A DNA stretch of 5,063 bases from Pseudolabrys sp. (GTDB lineage Bacteria > Pseudomonadota > Alphaproteobacteria > Rhizobiales > Xanthobacteraceae), in the NCBI GenBank assembly GCA_019246455.1, contig JAFAQJ010000412.1, positions 1-5,063 of the forward strand, given 5' to 3'. This document shows positions 1 to 5,063 of this stretch, piece by piece (position 1 is the stretch's first letter; the number at the start of each line of letters is the position of its first letter). The notes beneath the pieces are model-generated. The model saw only the letters and a program-made list of their open reading frames with translations, was not told the origin of the DNA and made no database searches. The position numbers were made by a program, and so were the translations under genes.

Positions 1-833
1 TAGCTCTCGACCTGGAAATCCGCGTCGAACGAAAACGTCGGCAGCTCGCGGTCCTGCATCCGCCGGCCGAATTTCCGATGCAGCGCGGCGTCCGACAGAT
101 AGGTGATATGCGCGGCCATCCGCGCCACCCCCAACCCGCGATGCGGCAAGGTGGCGTGCTCGGTGTAGCGGCCCTGGTGCCAGTTCGGATCGGCCATCAC
201 CGCCTGCCGGCCAACTTCATGGAATGCGATGTTTTGCGCTGAATGACGTGTTGAACAGGCGATCGGTACCGCCGCGAACACGCGTTGCGGATAGCTCGCC
301 GCCCATTCCAGAACCTGCATGCCGCCCATCGAGCCGCCGATCACGGCAAAGACACTATCGATACCAAGACGGTCGAGCAGCATGGCCTGCGCCCGCACCA
401 TGTCCTTGATCGTGATAACCGGGAAATCGAGACCCCACGGCTTTCCGTTAGCCGGATTGGTCGATGCCGGACCCGTGGTGCCCATGCAGCCGCCGATCAC
501 GTTCGGGCAGATCACGAAATAACGCTCGGTGTCGATCGGCTTGCCTGGCCCGACCAAGGTTTCCCACCAGCCCGACTTGCCGGTGACCGGATGGACGTTG
601 GCGACGTGCTGATCGCCGGTCAACGCATGGCAAACGAGGATGGCATTGGTTTTTGCGGCGTTGAGCGTGCCGTAGGTCTTGTAGGCGATCTGGAAAGGCG
701 ACAGCGCTACACCGGCGTCGAGCTTGAGCGGCGATTCATGACCGAAGGTCACAAGCTCAGATGCGCGCGGCGCGTCTGCGTCGCGCGCATCCCGCACATT
801 ATTTGGCGCGGTGTCCTCGTTAACGTCGGCCAT
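1..833 (-). CDS. metX: Homoserine O-acetyltransferase MetX (C-terminus beyond left edge)
   Basis: Cytoplasmic alpha/beta-hydrolase-fold enzyme that acylates L-homoserine with acetyl-CoA, the committed step of methionine synthesis. Reading the minus strand from the ATG at 833-831 gives 277 complete codons and no stop before the edge; family members are near 400 residues, so about 120 are missing, including the catalytic Asp and His. Visible signatures are [10 protein letters not shown] (69-78), [12 protein letters not shown] (111-122), the nucleophile elbow GGSMGG with Ser168 (166-171), and [10 protein letters not shown] (238-247). The first 25 or so residues are variable, as expected. The start is preceded by GGGAG at 849-845, 11 bases away. 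It is divergent from the chorismate mutase gene. Some MetX proteins use succinyl-CoA; the acyl donor cannot be settled here. metW is the usual next gene but lies outside. Confidence 0.96.
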   Translation of the reverse strand, partial: MADVNEDTAPNNVRDARDADAPRASELVTFGHESPLKLDAGVALSPFQIAYKTYGTLNAAKTNAILVCHALTGDQHVANVHPVTGKSGWWETLVGPGKPIDTERYFVICPNVIGGCMGTTGPASTNPANGKPWGLDFPVITIKDMVRAQAMLLDRLGIDSVFAVIGGSMGGMQVLEWAASYPQRVFAAVPIACSTRHSAQNIAFHEVGRQAVMADPNWHQGRYTEHATLPHRGLGVARMAAHITYLSDAALHRKFGRRMQDRELPTFSFDADFQVES

Positions 834-840
834 CTTTGGG

Positions 841-889
841 TGCGCTCCCGGCGCAGCTCGAACCCTTTATAATGCGCCTTTAAGGGTCG
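841..889 (-). promoter_or_regulatory. Foldable metX 5' leader enclosing the ribosome binding site
   Basis: Read on the minus strand, CGACCCTT (889-882) pairs with AAGGGTTCG (867-859), 8 base pairs with one bulged U and a 14-base loop. The loop segment GGCGCA (878-873) is complementary over 6 bases to TGCGCC (855-850). That second segment can instead form a 5-base-pair hairpin, TGCGC (855-851) with GCGCA (845-841), whose loop CGGGA holds most of the Shine-Dalgarno GGGAG (849-845). The two pairings of 855-851 exclude each other, so the layout could act as a translational switch. A full pseudoknot would need the two outer pairs of the first stem to open, because only 3 bases connect the stems otherwise. 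I do not find the SAM-II landmarks (UGAUUU, GCUAAA). It could also be chance pairing in GC-rich DNA or a DNA operator. Confidence 0.35.
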
Positions 890-905
890 GTCTGCAGGTC
901 GCGCC

Positions 906-933
906 CTTTAGGAAGGGGCTGCGAAACTGTCAA
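906..933 (-). promoter_or_regulatory. Putative sigma-70 promoter of metX
   Basis: On the minus strand TTGACA (933-928) is a perfect -35 hexamer. CTAAAG (911-906) follows 16 bases later. Against the rhizobial pattern CTTGAC-N17-CTATAT, as I recall it, this is ATTGAC-N17-CTAAAG, matching at 5 of 6 and 4 of 6 positions with the exact spacing. Shifting the -10 by one base gives TAAAGG with a 17-base spacer. The inferred transcription start is near 899, leaving a leader of about 66 bases that begins just before the foldable region at 889-841. Experimental mapping is absent, so this is sequence inference. Confidence 0.5.
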
Positions 934-941
934 TGTTTTCT

Positions 942-969
942 TTGCTTTCGCCGGCCCACTTACCTATCA
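942..969 (+). promoter_or_regulatory. Weak candidate promoter for the chorismate mutase operon
   Basis: TTGCTT (942-947) and CTATCA (964-969) are separated by 16 bases and loosely resemble a rhizobial -35/-10 pair. The predicted start would fall around 976, almost at the ATG at 979, which would fit the missing Shine-Dalgarno and a leaderless message. A perfect TATAAT at 868-873 on the same strand is an alternative -10, but no -35 is visible upstream of it. Both are guesses. Confidence 0.2.
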
Positions 970-978
970 ATTGCCGCC

Positions 979-1818
979 ATGTCGAAGCCTAACGAGACGC
1001 CTACGCTGGCCGACCTGCGCGCCGAAATCGACCGCATCGACGAGGGTATGCATACCTTACTCATGGAGCGTGGCGAGATCATCGACCGGCTGATTGCGAC
1101 CAAACGCAGCCAGGAGACCGGTTCGGCATTTCGTCCGGCCCGCGAGGCGGAGATGATGCGCCGTCTTGTCAAACGGCATAAAGGCAAGCTGCCGCTCGAC
1201 ACCGCGGAAGGCATTTGGCGCGTCATCATCTCAACCTTCACCTACGTGCAGGCGCCATTCTCCTTGCACGCGGATTTGTCTGCTGGAGATGCGGCGATGC
1301 GCGATAGTGCGCGTTTCCATTTTGGCTTTACGGTGCCGTTCGTATCGCATACCGGCGCCGCTGGCGTGGTCGCCGCCGTGTCGGCCTCGAAAGGAGACCT
1401 TGGCTTGGTTTCGGCAACGACCGGCAGTACCGCTTGGTGGACCGCGCTCGAATTTGACAGCGCGCCGAAGATCATCGCCCGGCTTCCGTTCGTCGAGCGA
1501 TCGGATCACCCGGCCGCGCTGCCGGTGTTTGTGATTTCGCGTGTCGCCGCCGACGCGATGGTCACGGAAACGGGCACCTGGAGCGTCCGGGTCTCGGGCT
1601 GGGGGGCGAAGACCGCCAAGGCACTCTCGGAAGTCGCGGGTTTCGTAGCGGCGCCGGACAAAGCCTTCGATGGCGCTGCGCTTCTCATTAGCGTGCCGCA
1701 AGGCAAGACTTTTGACGCGGTAATCGACGTTCTGGTTAAGGCTGGCGCCACGGTGCGGTCATCGGCCCTCGTCGGCAGCCACGCAACCCGCTATACGGTT
1801 GCCGCCGAGAAGGCGTGA
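979..1818 (+). CDS. AroQ-type chorismate mutase with degenerate prephenate-dehydratase/ACT-like C-terminal half
   Basis: Converts chorismate to prephenate, the entry step to tyrosine and phenylalanine, in the cytoplasm. The protein has 279 residues. Residues 10-92 are a helical AroQ (CM_2) domain with active-site residues matching E. coli PheA: Arg14, Arg31, Lys42, Arg55-Glu56 and Gln91. PheA Asp48 and Ser84 appear replaced by Arg52 and Phe87. Residues 103-190 resemble part of prephenate dehydratase (for example [14 protein letters not shown] at 111-124 and KGDLGLVSA at 138-146) but lack the GPxGTFS and TRF motifs. Residues 196-275 have a plausible ACT-like strand/helix order. The ATG at 979 is chosen because it is the only ATG/GTG/TTG between 814 and the domain start; no Shine-Dalgarno precedes it. 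hisC follows after 49 bases with no terminator, suggesting an operon. Mutase activity is well supported; the function of the C-terminal half is inference. Confidence 0.93.
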   Translation: MSKPNETPTLADLRAEIDRIDEGMHTLLMERGEIIDRLIATKRSQETGSAFRPAREAEMMRRLVKRHKGKLPLDTAEGIWRVIISTFTYVQAPFSLHADLSAGDAAMRDSARFHFGFTVPFVSHTGAAGVVAAVSASKGDLGLVSATTGSTAWWTALEFDSAPKIIARLPFVERSDHPAALPVFVISRVAADAMVTETGTWSVRVSGWGAKTAKALSEVAGFVAAPDKAFDGAALLISVPQGKTFDAVIDVLVKAGATVRSSALVGSHATRYTVAAEKA

Positions 1819-1867
1819 CCTCGACAAGGGTCCTCTTCTCCGAACGGAAGCAGTGAAGATAGTAAAA

Positions 1868-2968
1868 ATGATGACGGCAAACCGCCCGCAACCGCGTCCC
1901 GGCGTGCTCGATATTGCCCCTTACGTTCCGGGCAAGAGCACCGCGCCTGGAGTCGCGAAAGTCTACAAGCTCTCGTCCAACGAGACTCCGCTCGGTCCGT
2001 CGGAAGGAGCCATGGCGGCTTATCGCGCGGCGGCCGAACATTTGCATGACTATCCGGATGGCGCCGCGGCACGTTTGCGTGTGGCAATTGGGGAGGCCTT
2101 CGGCCTTGATCCCGAACGTATCGTATGCGGCGCCGGCTCAGACGACCTCATCCACCTTTTAGCCGCTGCCTATCTCAAAGATGGCGACGAGGCGATCTAC
2201 ACGACACACGGCTTTTTGATCTATCCGATCGCGACGCTCGCGACCGGCGCAAAAGCCGTTGCAGCACCTGAGACGAACTTTACCGCGGACGCCGACGCCA
2301 TCCTCGCGAAAGTTTCGCCACGCACGCGAATAGTGTTCATCGCCAACCCGAACAATCCGACCGGCACATATATGCCGTTCGACGAGGTCCGGCGTCTGCA
2401 GCGATCACTGCCCGGCAACGTGCTGCTGGTGCTGGACGCGGCCTACGCCGAGTACGTTCGCCGCAACGACTACGAGGCCGGCATCGAGCTTGTTGCCACT
2501 AGCGAAAATGTCGTGATGCTGCGGACGTTCTCCAAGATCTACGGGCTTGCTGCGCTACGTCTCGGCTGGATGTATGCGCCGGCTTCAGTGATCGACGCGG
2601 TCAATCGGATTCGCGGTCCGTTCAACGTCAACGGTCCGGCGATCGAAGCCGGCATTGCCGCGATCAGGGATACCGCGCACGTCGAGCGCTCGCGCGAGCA
2701 CAACACGAAATGGATTTCGTGGCTGACCGACGAGATCGGCAAGCTCGGGCTGACCGTCACACCGAGCGCAGCCAACTTTGTATTGATCCATTTTAAGTCA
2801 GAAAAGGCCGCGGCCGACGCGAACGCTTTCCTGATGAAGCGTGGCATCATCGTGCGGCAGGTCACGGCTTACAAATTGCCGAATTGCCTGCGTATGTCGG
2901 TCGGCACTGAGGAAGCCAACCATCTTGCCGTGCAGGCGCTTCGCGATTTCCTCGGATCCGGAGCGTGA
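1868..2968 (+). CDS. hisC: Histidinol-phosphate / aromatic aminotransferase HisC
   Basis: PLP-dependent fold-type I aminotransferase that makes histidinol phosphate from imidazole acetol phosphate and glutamate; HisC-type enzymes also transaminate aromatic keto acids or prephenate. The 366-residue protein has the usual length. Signatures: [10 protein letters not shown] (36-45), [11 protein letters not shown] (88-98), [10 protein letters not shown] (159-168), the PLP-ring contact DAAYAEY (190-196), the Schiff-base lysine Lys223 in [15 protein letters not shown] (220-234), and the substrate-carboxylate arginine in LRMSVGT (341-347). Tandem ATGs at 1868 and 1871 are both usable; GAAG at 1855-1858 is the likely ribosome binding site. 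GTG (1853) and TTG (1799) in frame upstream are less likely because family homology begins after the tandem ATGs. Its place between a chorismate mutase and a prephenate/arogenate dehydrogenase suggests a role in tyrosine synthesis as well as histidine synthesis. Confidence 0.95.
   Translation: MMTANRPQPRPGVLDIAPYVPGKSTAPGVAKVYKLSSNETPLGPSEGAMAAYRAAAEHLHDYPDGAAARLRVAIGEAFGLDPERIVCGAGSDDLIHLLAAAYLKDGDEAIYTTHGFLIYPIATLATGAKAVAAPETNFTADADAILAKVSPRTRIVFIANPNNPTGTYMPFDEVRRLQRSLPGNVLLVLDAAYAEYVRRNDYEAGIELVATSENVVMLRTFSKIYGLAALRLGWMYAPASVIDAVNRIRGPFNVNGPAIEAGIAAIRDTAHVERSREHNTKWISWLTDEIGKLGLTVTPSAANFVLIHFKSEKAAADANAFLMKRGIIVRQVTAYKLPNCLRMSVGTEEANHLAVQALRDFLGSGA
2960..2963 (+). promoter_or_regulatory. 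Ribosome binding site that decides the dehydrogenase start
   Basis: GGAG here lies 7 bases before GTG at 2971 but only 1 base before GTG at 2965. The spacing favours 2971 as the start, immediately after the hisC stop (2966-2968). The motif lies inside the last hisC codons, so translation of the two genes is probably coupled. Confidence 0.6.
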
Positions 2969-2970
2969 GC

Positions 2971-3930
2971 GTGAAAAAGCCGCTGTTCAACCGGCTCGCC
3001 TTAATCGGCGTCGGCCTGATCGGATCATCGATCGCACGCGCCGCCAAAGCACAAGGCGTAGTCGGGTCGATCGTCGCGACCGCGCGATCGGCGCAGACTC
3101 GCAAGCGAGTCGCCGAGCTCGGGCTCGCAGACCAGGTGGTGGAAACCAATGCCGCCGCTGTCGAAGGCGCCGATCTGGTGATCGTCAGCATTCCGGTTGG
3201 CGCATGCGGTGCAGTGGCCAAAGAAATCGGACCACATCTCGCAGCGGGGGCCACCCTCTCAGATGTAGGATCGGTGAAGGCCTCTGTCGTGCACGACATG
3301 GCTCCGCATTTACCGAAGAACGTGCACTTTATCCCCGCGCATCCGGTTGCCGGTACGGAATACTCCGGCCCCGATGCAGGGTTTTCCGAATTATTTGTCA
3401 ATCGTTGGTGCATCCTGACGCCACCGGACAATGCAGACAAAGCAGCAGTCGAAAAGCTGAAGGCGTTCTGGAAGGCGCTCGGCGCAAACGTCGAAACGAT
3501 GACGGCGGAGCATCACGATTTGGTATTGGCTATTACCAGTCATTTACCGCATCTCATCGCCTATACTATTGTCGGCACGGCTGACGAGCTGAGCGAAGTG
3601 ACCGAATCCGAAGTGCTGCAGTTTTCCGCTGGCGGTTTCCGCGATTTCACACGCATTGCGGCGTCCGATCCGACAATGTGGCGCGACATTTTTCTCGCCA
3701 ACAAAGATGCGGTGCTGGAGATGCTTGGCCGCTTCAACGAAGACATCGCGTCGTTGACCAAGGCCATTAGACGCGGAGATGGCGAGGCGCTGTTCGAGCA
3801 CTTCAAACGCACCCGGGCGATCCGCAAAGGGATCGTCGACATCGGGCAAGATTCACCAGCGCCCGATTTCGGCCGGCCGCACCCAGATCTCAAGTTGCCG
3901 TTGCCGAAACCCTACAGCAGCGAAGGCTAG
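2971..3930 (+). CDS. tyrC: Prephenate/arogenate (cyclohexadienyl) dehydrogenase, TyrA/TyrC family
   Basis: Oxidatively decarboxylates prephenate to 4-hydroxyphenylpyruvate and/or arogenate to tyrosine. With the GTG at 2971 the protein has 319 residues. It opens with a Rossmann loop GVGLIGSS (13-20), followed by SDVGSVKAS (97-105), the catalytic-histidine motif HPVAGTEYSGP (124-134), TSHLPHLIAY (189-198), and FRDFTRIAASDPTMWRD (223-239), which holds the substrate-binding arginine. There is no C-terminal ACT domain; the sequence ends in a proline-rich tail (about 295-319). Strand 2 of the Rossmann fold ends in ATARSAQT (36-43), with no acidic residue and an Arg, suggesting NADP+ or relaxed cofactor use. 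GTG at 2965, overlapping hisC by 4 bases, is an alternative start. Whether it prefers prephenate or arogenate cannot be read from the sequence; the symbol follows usual naming of ACT-less alphaproteobacterial members. Confidence 0.93.
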   Translation: MKKPLFNRLALIGVGLIGSSIARAAKAQGVVGSIVATARSAQTRKRVAELGLADQVVETNAAAVEGADLVIVSIPVGACGAVAKEIGPHLAAGATLSDVGSVKASVVHDMAPHLPKNVHFIPAHPVAGTEYSGPDAGFSELFVNRWCILTPPDNADKAAVEKLKAFWKALGANVETMTAEHHDLVLAITSHLPHLIAYTIVGTADELSEVTESEVLQFSAGGFRDFTRIAASDPTMWRDIFLANKDAVLEMLGRFNEDIASLTKAIRRGDGEALFEHFKRTRAIRKGIVDIGQDSPAPDFGRPHPDLKLPLPKPYSSEG

Positions 3931-4964
3931 AAGAGGGCCGGCGCCTGCCCGATCGGTATTGGGCCAAGCATAATGGCGCCATCCTGGAAACGCAGCGGCA
4001 AAGCGATCGCACGCCGGCCTTCGACCGTGCCATTGCCGCCAAGCAGCCCTAGGCCGAGCGAAATACTAAAGCCGGAGCGCTGACGCGTGGCGGAACTCAC
4101 TGCGTTGATGAAGGATTCGAGCCCTGCGACGGAAACGTTGATCTGCCCGTCGAGCCGCCCACGATCGTTGATGCTAAGCGCGCCACTGCCGACAGCGAGT
4201 GTATCCCCTTGCTGGATGCGCATGTTGGTGATGTCGATCCGGCCGCCCGCGGCTTGAATCTCGCGGAAGCGTTGCGGCCACGGCTTCGGCCCGAAGTCGT
4301 TGAGACCGCGCAACACAAAATCGATGTCGCTCGTGATCGGCGTCACCGCGAGCGGGCCGAGTGCCGGCACGGAGGCCTGTTCGCTACGCAGTACGATCTC
4401 GATTACCGGGTTGTTTGACGCCGAGCCTTCCACAATACGTCCGTGCGCCTCGATATGCTTGGCGCGCAGCAGCGATTCACTGGGGTTGATCCGATCAATC
4501 GTCGGATTGTCGAACACAAGTGAAACGCGCTGTGGTGCCTGCGGCGTTCCACGCACACTTGATTGCGCGAGCTTCCAGCTCGCCGTCATGGCTGGCGGCT
4601 TGCCCGGCTCGCCGATGGTGAAGGGCGCCTGGAATTCGCTGATCAGGAGATTGGGCTGATAGACCTGCGCGGCAATATGAATATTGGCGGCCTTGAGTTC
4701 GAGCGGCGCGTCGCCGCGAAAGACGGCGCTCGCGCGGTCGCACAACACTTCGATCCTGAATGGAAACCCGCCGAGCACTTGTGAGCCGCAGTTATAGATG
4801 CGCCCTGCCCGCGCCTCGCGGGCACGCCAGCCTGCGATGGCCTGCTCCGCCTTGCTGGAGGCGTAATGCCAGAACCAAACCCAGCCGCCGCAGAGTGCCG
4901 CAAGCAGCACCAAAAGCATAATAAAGCGACGTCGGGTTCGACGGGCGGAACGGGATCGTGCCAT
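3927..4964 (-). CDS. DUF2125-family membrane-anchored protein of unknown function
   Basis: I recognise the DUF2125 family but know no established function. The 345-residue protein starts with 13 strongly basic residues, then one hydrophobic segment (about 14-32, rich in Leu/Ala/Trp), so it is probably anchored in the inner membrane with the rest in the periplasm. The family core YNCGSQVLGGFPFRIEVLC (57-75) contains Cys59 and Cys75, which could form a disulfide there. The rest is predicted beta-rich, ending in LGPIPIGQAPALF (333-345), typical of the family; repeated amphipathic strands recall AsmA-like proteins, which is inference only. The ATG at 4964-4962 precedes the basic segment directly; the nearest Shine-Dalgarno-like sequence is a weak AGG 13 bases upstream. 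It is convergent with the dehydrogenase gene, and the two stops overlap at 3927-3930. Confidence 0.88.
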   Translation of the reverse strand: MARSRSARRTRRRFIMLLVLLAALCGGWVWFWHYASSKAEQAIAGWRAREARAGRIYNCGSQVLGGFPFRIEVLCDRASAVFRGDAPLELKAANIHIAAQVYQPNLLISEFQAPFTIGEPGKPPAMTASWKLAQSSVRGTPQAPQRVSLVFDNPTIDRINPSESLLRAKHIEAHGRIVEGSASNNPVIEIVLRSEQASVPALGPLAVTPITSDIDFVLRGLNDFGPKPWPQRFREIQAAGGRIDITNMRIQQGDTLAVGSGALSINDRGRLDGQINVSVAGLESFINAVSSATRQRSGFSISLGLGLLGGNGTVEGRRAIALPLRFQDGAIMLGPIPIGQAPALF

Positions 4965-5063
4965 CGCGCGTGTCTGACCTGCTGAATGAGGCGTTTGTAC
5001 GCCGGCGCTGTTGCGTGGCGATTGTGTCCCTGTTACGCGAACGCAATTGACGTGCCTTTGTCA

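Noticed and set aside
285..872. 195-codon plus-strand open frame opposite metX
   Set aside because: It is antisense to clearly recognisable MetX motifs and its translation looks like no protein family.
868..873. TATAAT as the plus-strand -10 box of the chorismate mutase operon
   Set aside because: Perfect hexamer, but the bases 16-18 upstream (844-851) do not resemble a -35, and it falls inside the metX leader inverted repeat, which may explain it.
834..978. SAM-II (metA-type) riboswitch upstream of metX
   Set aside because: The location is right for this class, but the minus strand lacks the UGAUUU and GCUAAA landmarks of SAM-II as I know it. The foldable element is therefore reported as unclassified.
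811..978. GTG at 811 as a start for the chorismate mutase, adding 56 residues
   Set aside because: The extension overlaps metX, crosses the promoter region, is not family-like and has no ribosome binding site; the AroQ domain begins about 10 residues after ATG 979.
2841..3584. 247-codon open frame on the plus strand across the hisC/dehydrogenase junction
   Set aside because: Arginine/serine-rich translation with no recognisable motif, out of frame with two well-supported genes; a high-GC shadow frame.
3935..3950. GGGC...GCCC inverted repeat just past the dehydrogenase stop as a terminator
   Set aside because: The stem has a mismatch and a 2-base loop, there is no T-tract on either strand, and it lies inside the DUF2125 coding region; likely a by-product of GC-rich coding sequence.
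4887..4935. Lipobox or twin-arginine signal in the DUF2125 N-terminus
   Set aside because: Cys25 is preceded by Leu at -1, not Gly/Ala/Ser, so no lipobox. TRRRFIM resembles a twin-arginine motif, but the very hydrophobic Trp-rich segment without a clear cleavage site fits a simple N-terminal anchor better.
5047..5063. TTGACG and a TGAC-N8-GTCA inverted repeat at the right edge as promoter or operator
   Set aside because: The window ends within it, so no -10 or downstream gene can be seen; too short to support a call.

Overview
The window looks like a chromosomal housekeeping segment from a GC-rich alphaproteobacterium, most likely in the Rhizobiales (Bradyrhizobium / Rhodopseudomonas / Xanthobacteraceae relatives). 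I base this on recalled resemblance of all five proteins to that group and on the gene order; no database search was made. I see no mobile elements, tRNA or rRNA genes, CRISPR arrays or phage genes.

Layout. Positions 1-833 (minus) hold the N-terminal two thirds of metX, homoserine O-acetyltransferase, cut by the left edge. Positions 834-978 are a short divergent intergenic region. It carries a plausible metX promoter, a metX 5' leader that can fold in competing ways around the ribosome binding site, and a repeated GCGCC(C)TTTA element. Positions 979-3930 (plus) are a compact three-gene run: an AroQ-type chorismate mutase with an unusual C-terminal half, hisC (histidinol-phosphate/aromatic aminotransferase), and a TyrA/TyrC-type prephenate/arogenate dehydrogenase. 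Positions 3927-4964 (minus) hold a membrane-anchored DUF2125-family protein whose stop codon interlocks with that of the dehydrogenase in one CTAG. Positions 4965-5063 are upstream of this gene and contain no gene or convincing promoter.

How the genes work together. The plus-strand genes encode consecutive steps of the tyrosine branch: chorismate to prephenate (mutase), then transamination and oxidative decarboxylation in either order (HisC-type aminotransferase plus dehydrogenase) to tyrosine. HisC also links this operon to histidine synthesis. MetX, transcribed the other way, starts the acyl-homoserine route to methionine, so methionine and tyrosine genes share a 145-base control region.

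Most worth a second look: (1) the metX leader, where three GCGC-containing segments allow mutually exclusive pairings that either expose or enclose the Shine-Dalgarno sequence, without resembling the SAM-II riboswitch as I remember it; (2) the C-terminal half of the chorismate mutase, which reads like a shrunken prephenate dehydratase plus ACT-like domain lacking catalytic motifs, i.e. a possible pseudo-P-protein.
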